From positions 124,001 to 188,000 of the forward strand of contig CAZQVE010000001.1 of NCBI GenBank assembly GCA_964596695.1: a stretch of 64,000 bases of DNA, given 5' to 3'. The notes below the pieces were generated by a model. The model saw only the letters and a program-made list of their open reading frames with translations. It did not search any database and was not told the origin of the DNA. The position numbers and the translations under genes were made by a program. Positions 1 through 6,437 of this stretch are shown here, one piece after another. Position 1 is the first letter of the stretch, and each line of letters begins with the position of its first letter. The DNA comes from UBA2112 sp964596695. Lineage in GTDB: Bacteria; Patescibacteriota; Saccharimonadia; Saccharimonadales; Saccharimonadaceae.

Positions 1-1631
1 TTTTGATCCGGCCGCACAACGGTCAGGTCGTCCCACGACTGCAGTTGGTTTGGGTGTGGTAACGGCAAGGACTGCAGTGTCTGCCAAGCGTCTTTGCGTC
101 GCCGAAGCTCATCGGCTGGGGGTATCGTATCGCTTGAGATTTCATCAAACGTCGCATACCATATGAGGTTTCGTAGCTTTTTTTCGGTGTCGGTTTCACG
201 CAATAGTTGATGTATCGTAGCAATCGACTCGATCAGCTTGTCATGCAATACCGCTCTTTGATGACAAAGAAAATCATATAGTTTGAAAAGGTTGGCACAA
301 TACGCAACGTCAAATGCACTGATAAGCGAACTCGTCAGGTCTTCCCTGGTTCGTGCGATCTGATTCCTGTCCGGCTCTACCCCTTCAAACTTCATCAAAT
401 CCTCGGAATCAACACGAAGCCCCCCGTGGCGCAGAGCCGAAAGTTCGTATTCGTTGTCGGCGGCGTACCACTCACGCCGTAATGGCCGCTCATGTGGCTC
501 ATTGAACGCGTCATGTGTCACCGGTATGTCGAGCTTTTTTCCCAAGATCGATTGAACGATCTGTATTTCGCGTGTATTTCGGAAAATTTTCGGCGTCAGC
601 TGTTCGTACATATACGCCTTGATCTCGTCGAGACTATCGTGAGGCTGCTTATCGCTGTAATCGATTACATTCGTGCGAAATAGTCGGTAGGCTCTGAGAA
701 GCTGCAGCGAATTCGACAACTGCCTGAGTAATGGAATCGATTTTCGATAGGCTTTTTTGTCGAGATAGATGTCACCGGCGATAATAACCAGCGGCTGCGC
801 TCCTTTGCGTACGACACCCTGTTCTACCAAACCGCGCGAGTAGAGTGCACTGATCAATTCCAGGGTCAAAGGCGTGGGTGCCGCTATGTCGGGCAGGTAT
901 TCCGTTTCGTATGCTCCGGCATGCAGCGGATATTTGGAAAGCCTTTTCCGCTCCGCCGCCAGTACGTGATCCGTCTCGATCGGCGGCGGTACGAACGGTC
1001 GGGTTTGCACGACATACAGTTCATCCTTTTCCGTTTGCAGCCATTCAACATCCTGGTCGGTATCGAAATGGTCGCTTATGTGCTTCGCGATTTTTAGCAA
1101 GTCGAGCTCCCATGGTTCTCTATCCGTATGATCGGCGAACTTCATGACTATTGTTCGAGGCGTTTGTGAACCGTCGGTTACAGCGTCTGGCGTCTCACCT
1201 GTTTCGATTATGACGTCACCCTGTTTCGACTTCGGTACTTTCATTACGCCGCCACGAACGGACGGCTTGAACTCCTGGACAACATAATCCAACCGGATAT
1301 CACCAACTCCTAGGTTGTTTTGGCGCGCGATCTGTCGCAGCGACTTTTCGTTGAGTGATTTAACCTTCTTAAAACAATCATCGAGGTGTTTTTTATCCGT
1401 AACCCGCACCGAATGAAAGACGCCGGCAAATGACGATTCCTTTTGGTCTTCGAGCGACGAGGAACTGCGCAAAATCAGCGGATACTTAAGCCCCCGTACC
1501 TTTTCGTGAAACTTCGCATAGTCGCTGTCACCTACGGTAACAAACTTCGGCACTTTGATACCAAGACGCTGCAGCCGTTTCAGATTGTCGGCTTTTGCAC
1601 CGTGCCTGGCAGTCGTTTTGGCTGAGTCCAT
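1..1631 (-). CDS. PEP synthase-like ATP-grasp protein (PPDK_N), C-terminus off the window
   Basis: This open frame starts with ATG at 1631 and runs without a stop off the left edge, giving about 543 residues. The N-terminus (GAKADNLKRL, then LILRSSSSLEDQKESSFAG near residues 53-72) matches the nucleotide-binding domain of phosphoenolpyruvate synthase / pyruvate phosphate dikinase. A later VEWLQTEKDELYVVQTRPF stretch near residue 210 is the usual end of that domain. The following 320 residues are not recognised. The phosphohistidine swivel domain and any PEP-binding barrel would lie outside the window, so a true PEP synthase cannot be told from a shorter PEP-utilising-like paralogue. No clear Shine-Dalgarno precedes the ATG. 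It is divergent from the 1675 gene. Confidence 0.75.
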   Translation of the reverse strand, partial: MDSAKTTARHGAKADNLKRLQRLGIKVPKFVTVGDSDYAKFHEKVRGLKYPLILRSSSSLEDQKESSFAGVFHSVRVTDKKHLDDCFKKVKSLNEKSLRQIARQNNLGVGDIRLDYVVQEFKPSVRGGVMKVPKSKQGDVIIETGETPDAVTDGSQTPRTIVMKFADHTDREPWELDLLKIAKHISDHFDTDQDVEWLQTEKDELYVVQTRPFVPPPIETDHVLAAERKRLSKYPLHAGAYETEYLPDIAAPTPLTLELISALYSRGLVEQGVVRKGAQPLVIIAGDIYLDKKAYRKSIPLLRQLSNSLQLLRAYRLFRTNVIDYSDKQPHDSLDEIKAYMYEQLTPKIFRNTREIQIVQSILGKKLDIPVTHDAFNEPHERPLRREWYAADNEYELSALRHGGLRVDSEDLMKFEGVEPDRNQIARTREDLTSSLISAFDVAYCANLFKLYDFLCHQRAVLHDKLIESIATIHQLLRETDTEKKLRNLIWYATFDEISSDTIPPADELRRRKDAWQTLQSLPLPHPNQLQSWDDLTVVRPDQ

Positions 1632-1640
1632 CTTTTCATA

Positions 1641-1668
1641 TTACATTGGCTCGACGATTTAGTATACT
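1641..1668 (+). promoter_or_regulatory. Leaderless-type promoter of the 1675 gene
   Basis: A TATACT -10 hexamer (1663-1668) sits exactly 6 bases before the ATG at 1675, with TTACAT at 1641-1646 as a possible -35 (16-base spacer). Transcription would start at or next to the start codon. No Shine-Dalgarno is present. Confidence 0.55.
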
Positions 1669-1674
1669 AAGCGT

Positions 1675-2160
1675 ATGCTTCATTTCGGTCTCGTCGCGCC
1701 AGTAGGTGGCGCCGCAGTCGCAAGCCTTAGTCTAATTCTGTTCACGATGTTGATATTTATGGTACCCGGCACGCTGCTGTATATCGTTCTCAGTCGTGCG
1801 GGAATCCGGCGCAAAAAAGGAAAAACTACTATTGAATGGCCCGTTCTTTTGAACAGAGTGGCTGGATTCGTGCTCTACCACCTGTTCATGCTGGTTATTT
1901 GGGTTATAACCTGGCCGCAAATGACAAACTCGGTGCATTCAGGGTACAGCTTGGTCGGCGTAGGCTACATACTCCTCGTAATGGTGTTTTGGACAGCTAC
2001 CGGCATGCTCGCAATCTATGCGTGGCATCTACTGCAAAACGCCAAAGCTCGTATGCCAGGTCTCGGTTTCTTCTTGCGACTTTATATATGGAATATAGTT
2101 GCTATGCTTATATTCAGACAAATAATTTATTGGGTACTAACTGGAGGAACCCCCTTATGA
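1675..2160 (+). CDS. Small multi-span membrane protein, unknown function
   Basis: A 161-residue protein with about four hydrophobic spans (roughly residues 13-40, 62-82, 93-118 and 130-155) separated by short basic loops such as RRKKGK near residue 46. No family is recognised. The ATG follows a -10 hexamer at a 6-base distance, so the mRNA is probably leaderless. The stop overlaps the ATG of the next gene (ATGA), so the two are translationally coupled and may work together in the membrane. Confidence 0.7.
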   Translation: MLHFGLVAPVGGAAVASLSLILFTMLIFMVPGTLLYIVLSRAGIRRKKGKTTIEWPVLLNRVAGFVLYHLFMLVIWVITWPQMTNSVHSGYSLVGVGYILLVMVFWTATGMLAIYAWHLLQNAKARMPGLGFFLRLYIWNIVAMLIFRQIIYWVLTGGTPL

Positions 2161-2405
2161 AAAAAATGTTTCTGGCTATACTGGCGGCGGCCGTCATTGC
2201 GTGCGCCATGCCGACAACGACAAGCGTATTCGCTATCCGTGGTGCTTTTTCGGATCCGTGCGACAACTCAACACTCTGTAGCGACGCTGATGCCGTTGCT
2301 GTCCCTGAAAAACGCGCGCCGTTTGAACTATATGCGGCAATCGGTATACTCATTGTGTCTGGCCTCGTGGTAGTTGGCATAAATATGGCGAATAAGAAAA
2401 GGTAG
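2157..2405 (+). CDS. Small secreted or membrane-anchored protein
   Basis: An 82-residue protein whose ATG at 2157 overlaps the upstream stop and is preceded by a good ribosome site (GGAGG at 2143-2147). It has a typical signal peptide (MKK, a hydrophobic stretch, then TSVFA near residue 26). A short exported segment follows with two cysteines (DPC and TLC, residues about 36-43). It ends with one transmembrane helix (residues about 60-78) and a basic NKKR tail. Function is unknown; pairing with the 161-residue membrane protein suggests a small envelope complex. A strong hairpin terminator lies directly downstream. Confidence 0.65.
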   Translation: MKKMFLAILAAAVIACAMPTTTSVFAIRGAFSDPCDNSTLCSDADAVAVPEKRAPFELYAAIGILIVSGLVVVGINMANKKR

Positions 2406-2431
2406 GTGCAGGTTCGGAGTCTGACCACAAA

Positions 2432-2473
2432 ACCACGAAAAAGGCCCCTCTAAAGAGGGGCTCTTTTCGTGGT
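2432..2473. terminator. Bidirectional hairpin terminator
   Basis: GCCCCTC (2444-2450), loop TAAA, GAGGGGC (2455-2461), with outer arms ACCACGAAAA and TTTTCGTGGT (2432-2441 and 2464-2473). It has T-runs on both strands. It ends the 2157 gene rightward and the initiator tRNA leftward; its outer arm overlaps the encoded CCA of the tRNA. Confidence 0.8.
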
Positions 2474-2547
2474 TGCGGGGGCAGGATTCGAACCTGCGAC
2501 CTTGTGGTTATGAGCCACACGAGCTGACCGGACTGCTCCACCCCGCG
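2470..2547 (-). tRNA. Initiator tRNA-fMet (CAT), CCA encoded
   Basis: A full cloverleaf with anticodon CAT in loop CTCATAA, T-arm GCAGG/CCTGC and encoded CCA. Initiator identity is supported by the C1:A72 mismatch at the top of the acceptor stem and the A11:U24 pair in the D stem, both classic bacterial initiator marks. The anticodon stem is TGTGG/CCACA, so pair 29:41 is U-A in place of the usual G-C of the three-GC-pair signature. The terminator follows at once, suggesting a single-gene transcript. Confidence 0.9.
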
Positions 2548-2591
2548 ATATATGTTTACAATGGTATCATTTTCTCTGTTACAGCGCAAGT

Positions 2592-3044
2592 TTATGACTT
2601 ATTTTGCGGCTTGGGACCAAAGAGAAAATCAAGCCACTGTTGCAACGGTGCGGGTGGTGGCGCCTGAGACGCAGTAATTTTTTGTGCCTTTTCGTCAGCC
2701 TTGTCCCGCGCAATGACCGACGGTGAATTAGGCGGCAAGATCAACACCTTCTCACCAGGCTCGACCAATCCCAAACGACGCTTTGCCTCAAGCGTCAAGT
2801 ACTCTTTGCTCTGATAATAATGCTGCTCGAACTGCAGATTCTCCGTCTGTAGCTTGATCAATTGCGCTTGGCGTTTCTTGTCGTTCACCTCGCGCTGCAA
2901 CTGGTAATTGCGCTGCACCGCCTGCACCGACGCCCACGTCCAACTGACGGCAATCACGGCAGCCACCACCAACACGACATTATTCATCGTTAGATACTGG
3001 TGGCGTACGGTGTAAATAAGCCTTTTTATTTTTCTGTTTTGCAT
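2592..3044 (-). CDS. FtsB/DivIC-like septum formation initiator
   Basis: A 150-residue bitopic protein: basic cytoplasmic N-terminus, one transmembrane helix (residues about 18-40), then a coiled coil (VQAVQRNYQLQREVNDKK, residues 41-75), then LTLEAKRRLGLVEPGEKVLIL at 82-102. This is the layout of FtsB/DivIC/FtsL-type divisome proteins, in which the tail after the coiled coil contacts FtsQ/DivIB. A Pro-rich C-terminal extension is not part of the core family. The start is supported by GAGGT 5 bases upstream and a TATAAT further up. It is divergent from the tRNA at 3125. Confidence 0.8.
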   Translation of the reverse strand: MQNRKIKRLIYTVRHQYLTMNNVVLVVAAVIAVSWTWASVQAVQRNYQLQREVNDKKRQAQLIKLQTENLQFEQHYYQSKEYLTLEAKRRLGLVEPGEKVLILPPNSPSVIARDKADEKAQKITASQAPPPAPLQQWLDFLFGPKPQNKS

Positions 3045-3101
3045 TGTTTACCTCATTATATCGTAATAGTGGTAAAATAGACAAAGCACAGATTGACCAA
3101 C

Positions 3102-3216
3102 CTAATCGCCTTTATTCTGGTTTCGGGGGCGTAGCTCATCGGTTAGAGCAGGCGGCTCATAACCACTTGGTAGTAGGTTCGATTCCTACCGCCCCCACCA
3201 GAATAAAGTTGATTAG
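3102..3216 (+). repeat. Inverted repeat flanking the CAU tRNA
   Basis: CTTTATTCTGG (3110-3120) before the tRNA pairs perfectly with CCAGAATAAAG (3198-3208) after it. Beyond a 2x2 mismatch the pairing goes on with CTAATC (3102-3107) and GATTAG (3211-3216). The repeat would extend the acceptor stem of the precursor by about 17 base pairs, with the CCA inside the helix. Confidence 0.8.
3125..3200 (+). tRNA. tRNA with CAT anticodon, probably tRNA-Ile2 (lysidine type)
   Basis: A complete cloverleaf: acceptor GGGGGCG/CGCCCCC, D-arm GCTC/GAGC, anticodon loop CTCATAA, T-arm GTAGG/CCTAC and encoded CCA. Because a separate initiator lies at 2470, this is either elongator Met or the AUA-reading tRNA-Ile whose CAU is modified by TilS. 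The run GCAGGCGGCTCATAAC and the variable loop TTGGT resemble bacterial tRNA-Ile2 more than tRNA-Met, but identity is not proven. The anticodon stem carries a C29:A41 mismatch. A decayed copy lies 22 bases downstream. Confidence 0.8.
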
Positions 3217-3222
3217 TCATCT

Positions 3223-3258
3223 GCGCAGCTCGTCCGTCAGAATCACTTGGTAGTAGGT
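3223..3258 (+). pseudogene. Decayed partial copy of the upstream CAU tRNA
   Basis: GCGCAGCTCGTCCGTCAGA (3223-3241) matches the tRNA D-arm region (3129-3147) at 15 of 19 positions. It runs straight into a second segment, where 3241-3258 matches tRNA bases 3161-3178 at 17 of 18 positions. The anticodon arm and both acceptor strands are missing, so it cannot fold as a tRNA. Confidence 0.65.
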
Positions 3259-3287
3259 GAGTAAAAAATAATCGTTAGCTGGATACT

Positions 3288-3782
3288 CTATTCGCTAAAT
3301 AATATCGTTTCGTATATGTCATCCCGCTCTTCGTCGGGTCGAGAATAAATCGCCATCTTGATAACCGCGGGGATTAATCGGAACGCCACATACCCGCCAG
3401 CGGTCAGCTTGGCAGCCGGTGGCAGCGCGGACATGCTTAATTTTGGCGAGACGCCGTACATGAACGCTATTGCCTCGTGCTTTTTTTCAGGATCAGTAAT
3501 AACTTCGACACGACCGGTCACCTGAACAGCCGTCTGTTCCCGCTCGTTATAAACCGCAAAGGCAACGTGGGTATTTTCTTGCATATTCTTGTATTTCTGC
3601 GTTTCTGTTTTCGTCGCGAACGTGAGACTGAAATCCTTCTGCAAAGAAAAGTACACTACAGCACTATGTGGATTGCCATTTACATCACTTGTCGACAAAA
3701 CGCCGCTGGCGTGCGTGTTGAGGAAGCTGGCGATAAAATCAGCGCTCTCGTCCGATGATGTTGATACGATCTCAAGTGACAT
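3288..3782 (-). CDS. Pyridoxamine 5'-phosphate oxidase-like flavin/split-barrel protein
   Basis: A 164-residue protein of the PNPOx-like split barrel class. The first half has the usual pattern: a helix, then GVLSTSDVNGNPHSAVVYF (28-46), LTFATKTETQKYKNMQENTHVAFAVYN (53-79) and a VQVTGRVEVITDP strand (86-98). Such proteins bind FMN, F420 or heme and reduce small molecules, or act in stress resistance; the substrate cannot be read from sequence. The C-terminal 60 residues are less typical. It stands alone on the minus strand with a weak AGGA ribosome site. Confidence 0.7.
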   Translation of the reverse strand: MSLEIVSTSSDESADFIASFLNTHASGVLSTSDVNGNPHSAVVYFSLQKDFSLTFATKTETQKYKNMQENTHVAFAVYNEREQTAVQVTGRVEVITDPEKKHEAIAFMYGVSPKLSMSALPPAAKLTAGGYVAFRLIPAVIKMAIYSRPDEERDDIYETILFSE

Positions 3783-3950
3783 GGCAAACTATCCTGACCC
3801 AATTACTATTCTGTGTCTTATTATGCCATTGTTTTGCTACTATCACAAACAATGCACGGTCGTCAGCCCCTATAATCCAGTAATGCTTGTCGGCTGCCTC
3901 GTCGCCGAGTATACTGATATTCGCCTCAAAAAACCAAGAAAGATAGCACT

Positions 3951-4541
3951 ATGACAGCAACCGAAGCATTCAAGTTTACCTTCGAAGACGATTATGACAG
4001 TGATTACGTGGACGATTTCCGTCCGCTTCAGGACAAAAAAGTAGAGCTCGTTGAGCTACTGCAAAACCGCGGCAGCGTCGCCGCCATGGAACTGCTGGCG
4101 CAGAATGCCGGCTTTATTTTGGAAAAATCTCTAGCCGAGCTGGAATCAAGCGGACACATTACTCGATTTTTTGAACGTGTCGGCATAACGGGTGACTCGT
4201 TGGTTTGTTACGAACTGGCAAAACCTTACGGTGTCGCGGAAGTAGCCGTCAGCGCCGGTTCCACCATAAAAGAACAGCTCGATGTCCTCAATGATCGTGC
4301 ATTCAATCCCGTCAACGGTAATATCCAGTCACTCACTTCCGAGGAATGGTGTCTGCGAACGATTCTCGAGAAAGCACACGACAACCTGCTCAGCGGCGCC
4401 CAGGAGATAGACATGGCAGAGCTTCAACTCTACACGATCGACCATCTTCGAGACGAAGGTGTCGACAAATGGCTCACGGCATTCGATACCGCCGCCGAGC
4501 ATGCTGCAGCTATCTTTGAGCGACATCCGGACGATTACTAA
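3951..4541 (+). CDS. Hypothetical acidic protein
   Basis: A 196-residue soluble protein, strongly acidic at the N-terminus (EDDYDSDYVDDF, residues 11-22). It has no signal peptide, no membrane span and no recognised motif. Residues 30-75 resemble a short helical or winged-helix segment (VELVELLQNRGSVAAMELLAQNAGF), but this is weak. It converges on the 4551 gene with only 9 bases between stops. The codon pattern is uninterrupted and no overlapping frame is better, so it is likely a real gene. Confidence 0.55.
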   Translation: MTATEAFKFTFEDDYDSDYVDDFRPLQDKKVELVELLQNRGSVAAMELLAQNAGFILEKSLAELESSGHITRFFERVGITGDSLVCYELAKPYGVAEVAVSAGSTIKEQLDVLNDRAFNPVNGNIQSLTSEEWCLRTILEKAHDNLLSGAQEIDMAELQLYTIDHLRDEGVDKWLTAFDTAAEHAAAIFERHPDDY

Positions 4542-4550
4542 GTCCGACGA

Positions 4551-5012
4551 TTATTCTTCTGAGAGCTCGATTCCCAAAGCTTCAGTGCTGCGTTTCACCT
4601 GTTCGACAAGCGCCCTGCGTTGTTTCTGGCTTGCTGCGCCAGAGCCCCCAAACGTTTCGTTCATCTGACGCTTAAAGGACGTATACCCCAGGTCGGCACC
4701 AGATTCATCCGTTAAGCCGGCCGCGACAAGCTCATCCTGCGGGTAGAGCGTTCGCATAGCGCCATGGTAGTCATGACGAAGCTCATCACGCTTTCCTTTC
4801 GCGCCACGCGCCACACGTGCGGCTTTGGTGCCGTAAAATTCGTTAAACTGCGAATCCGCTATTGGTCGTTGGGTCGCTATTCCGCGGACACGGTTTTCCT
4901 GCGCATAAAAATCCATAATAGCAATGATCGCCCTTGCGCGCTCGGCAATGTCGACCGCAGCGCCTTTTTCTGGATGACGAGGGCTATCGGACGCAGATTC
5001 ATACGTACTCAT
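4551..5012 (-). CDS. Hypothetical soluble protein, leaderless transcript
   Basis: A 153-residue hydrophilic protein beginning MSTYESASDS. It is rich in charged helices and contains no cysteine pair or membrane span; no family is recognised. The ATG at 5012 is chosen over an upstream TTG at 5030 because a near-consensus promoter (TTGATT, 17 bases, TATAAT) ends exactly 6 bases before the ATG. The upstream TTG would fall inside the promoter. Residues 39-75 (NRVRGIATQRPIADS, TKAARVARGAKGKRDE) are basic and could bind nucleic acid, which is speculation. Confidence 0.6.
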   Translation of the reverse strand: MSTYESASDSPRHPEKGAAVDIAERARAIIAIMDFYAQENRVRGIATQRPIADSQFNEFYGTKAARVARGAKGKRDELRHDYHGAMRTLYPQDELVAAGLTDESGADLGYTSFKRQMNETFGGSGAASQKQRRALVEQVKRSTEALGIELSEE

Positions 5013-5018
5013 ATTTAT

Positions 5019-5047
5019 ATTATATAACAATATGTGTTATAAATCAA
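5019..5047 (-). promoter_or_regulatory. Near-consensus leaderless promoter of the 4551-5012 gene
   Basis: -35 TTGATT (5047-5042), a 17-base spacer and -10 TATAAT (5024-5019), followed after 6 bases by ATG. This is the clearest leaderless promoter in the window and fixes the start of the downstream gene. Confidence 0.8.
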
Positions 5048-5049
5048 TA

Positions 5050-5229
5050 TTAGTCGTCGTCCGACTTCTCTGTTTGTTCGATGTCACGAAGCGTCTCCTC
5101 GACCGATTTCCGCCCGAGCCGCCCGGCAGGATGCCGCTGGCGTGTGCGCATATACTCACTCGTTGGAAAATCCACGATGTTATCCTCTTCGTGATCCTCC
5201 GGCGATGATTGTGGCGGCTCCTTGTCCAT
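5050..5229 (-). CDS. Small acidic hypothetical protein
   Basis: A 59-residue protein, MDKEPPQSSPEDHEEDN at the N-terminus, acidic and probably disordered, with a short basic stretch RTRQRHPAGRLGRK in the middle. A longer reading from 5346 is rejected because it would run through a terminator hairpin at 5256-5267 and a TATAAT that lies 6 bases before the ATG at 5229. Its stop is just upstream of the promoter of the 4551 gene. No function is recognised. Confidence 0.5.
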   Translation of the reverse strand: MDKEPPQSSPEDHEEDNIVDFPTSEYMRTRQRHPAGRLGRKSVEETLRDIEQTEKSDDD

Positions 5230-5249
5230 ACTTTTATTATACCCGAAAT

Positions 5250-5267
5250 CCAAAAGCCCCGCGGGGC
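5250..5267 (-). terminator. Short GC-rich terminator
   Basis: GCCCCGCGGGGC (5267-5256 on the minus strand) followed by TTTTGG. It lies upstream of the -10 of the 5229 gene, so it ends an upstream transcript, possibly the short one started at the 5315-5343 promoter. Confidence 0.6.
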
Positions 5268-5314
5268 ATTGTCTGCTGTCCGCGGAGCTCGTTGGCACCT
5301 GTTTGTTTGGCTTC

Positions 5315-5343
5315 AGTGTATCATCGTTATGCTTACGCTGCAA
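5315..5343 (-). promoter_or_regulatory. Promoter of a possible short RNA
   Basis: TTGCAG (5343-5338), a 17-base spacer and TACACT (5320-5315) with an upstream TG at the extended -10 position. Transcription would begin near 5308 and meet the terminator at 5250-5267 after about 55 bases, with no plausible reading frame between. Confidence 0.45.
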
Positions 5344-5357
5344 CATTTCAGGTGTGG

Positions 5358-5420
5358 AAAAGCCCCTATATCAAGAGCCGCCCTGCACGGATGGCTATAC
5401 CATATGTGCAGAGCGGGGCT
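5358..5420 (-). terminator. Branched terminator after the 5435 gene
   Basis: Outer stem AGCCCC/GGGGCT (5420-5415 with 5366-5361) enclosing an inner hairpin CTGCAC/GTGCAG (5411-5406 with 5388-5383), and ending in TTTT. It lies 15 bases after the stop of the 68-residue protein. Confidence 0.6.
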
Positions 5421-5434
5421 CATGATAATAGAAA

Positions 5435-5641
5435 CTATTTTTTCTTTGAGATAGTCAAGAAACCGTTGCGTGGGTTTTCTTTGACAACGCGATCCTCTGG
5501 AAGATCAGTAGGCTCACCCTTCTCGTTCTTCTCAACCTTAGCGAAGAAGTAGATAGTCTGTGGTTTGCCGCCGCGCAAGGTAACAGTGGTCTTGTGCAGG
5601 TAGTAGGTCACGCCCTTTGAGTTAGTGTGTTTGTAAGCCAT
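5435..5641 (-). CDS. Small conserved CPR-type protein (MAYKHTNSKG family)
   Basis: A 68-residue basic protein, MAYKHTNSKGVTYYLHK at the start and TLRGGKPQTIYFFAKVEK in the middle. I recall this type of short protein as widespread in Saccharibacteria and related CPR genomes, but its function is unknown. The predicted beta-rich core with a GG-turn and many lysines might suit nucleic-acid or ribosome contact. It has the best ribosome site of the area (AAAGGAGGT, 7 bases from ATG), a clear TTGACA promoter and its own terminator, so it is probably highly expressed as a single gene. Confidence 0.75.
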   Translation of the reverse strand: MAYKHTNSKGVTYYLHKTTVTLRGGKPQTIYFFAKVEKNEKGEPTDLPEDRVVKENPRNGFLTISKKK

Positions 5642-5676
5642 TGGTCTTATACCTCCTTTAGTGCTATACAGTAGTC

Positions 5677-5705
5677 AGATTACCGTGTCGGACGGACTGT
5701 GTCAA
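5677..5705 (-). promoter_or_regulatory. Sigma-70-type promoter of the 5435-5641 gene
   Basis: -35 TTGACA (5705-5700), 17 bases, -10 TAATCT (5682-5677). The leader is about 30 bases and carries the AAAGGAGGT ribosome site. Confidence 0.7.
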
Positions 5706-5708
5706 CAC

Positions 5709-6347
5709 CTACGGCTCTCTGTTGCGCATTTTTAGTATTGCCCTAAGAGCCCCAAGGCTCACAAGGCGACCAATAATCACAAGGATAATCAGGAGGCAGA
5801 TCAGTACCGAAAAGCCGGCAAAATCAGGTGACCACAGTGGCGAAACATAGCTGAATCGATAAGCGTCAGCTTTGGGCAAATGGAGAGAGTTTTGGATAGA
5901 ATTAGCCGCCGGATATTTGTTTAACTGATTGATAACACACTGTTGATAGGCCAAGGAGTAGCCGCCGAGGTTCTCGTATTTGGGGGCACAGACCTCCTGG
6001 GCTTTCTTAAAAACATTGCCGTTCGGGTTGTTGCTGTTACCGGCTTGGTCGATAGTTTGCTGAGTATCGCGCTTGTATTGGTCCTGCAAATAGATAGCGC
6101 CCATATCAGCATTCATATGTGACGAAACATACCGTTGTAAATCAAACAACCTTGATTTTATCGCCTGCTGGTCGCCGGTCTTATCAGCCGCGAGGACTGC
6201 GGTGCGACGCTGCTCCATGCCGATATTGTTCAACCGCAGAAATATCGCGGCGATAAATCCAAATAACAGTAGCAAAATAACCAACTGCCACGTTTTTACA
6301 TGCTGCAGCCGTTTGATATTGCGTCGAACCTGTCGTTTGTCTGCCAC
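5709..6347 (-). CDS. Membrane protein with two spans and a large extracytoplasmic domain
   Basis: A 212-residue protein: basic N-terminus, transmembrane helix at about 19-39, an exported domain of about 135 residues, then a second helix at about 177-200. The exported part contains two cysteines (VCAPKY near 118 and QQCVIN near 135) that could form a disulfide, consistent with the DsbA/VKOR pair elsewhere in the window. No family is recognised. It lies between the 5435 gene and murC, divergent from murC. Confidence 0.65.
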   Translation of the reverse strand: MADKRQVRRNIKRLQHVKTWQLVILLLLFGFIAAIFLRLNNIGMEQRRTAVLAADKTGDQQAIKSRLFDLQRYVSSHMNADMGAIYLQDQYKRDTQQTIDQAGNSNNPNGNVFKKAQEVCAPKYENLGGYSLAYQQCVINQLNKYPAANSIQNSLHLPKADAYRFSYVSPLWSPDFAGFSVLICLLIILVIIGRLVSLGALRAILKMRNREP

Positions 6348-6422
6348 TGAGTCTTTCCCACCGCTTCGTTATGCATTCAGTATAGCACGGGGATACGCGT
6401 AGCGCTCTCGGTTATATCGGGG

Positions 6423-6428
6423 TATACT
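6423..6428 (+). promoter_or_regulatory. -10 element of murC
   Basis: TATACT 9 bases before the ATG at 6438, giving a leader of only a few bases. No Shine-Dalgarno is present. Confidence 0.5.
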
Positions 6429-6437
6429 AAATCGCGT

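Noticed and set aside
1836..2405. A 189-residue plus-strand frame
   Set aside because: Its first 107 codons overlap the 161-residue membrane protein in another frame; the real gene is the 82-residue signal-peptide protein starting at 2157.
5229..5346. Longer N-terminus for the 5050 gene
   Set aside because: The extension would read through a terminator hairpin and a TATAAT placed six bases before the inner ATG.
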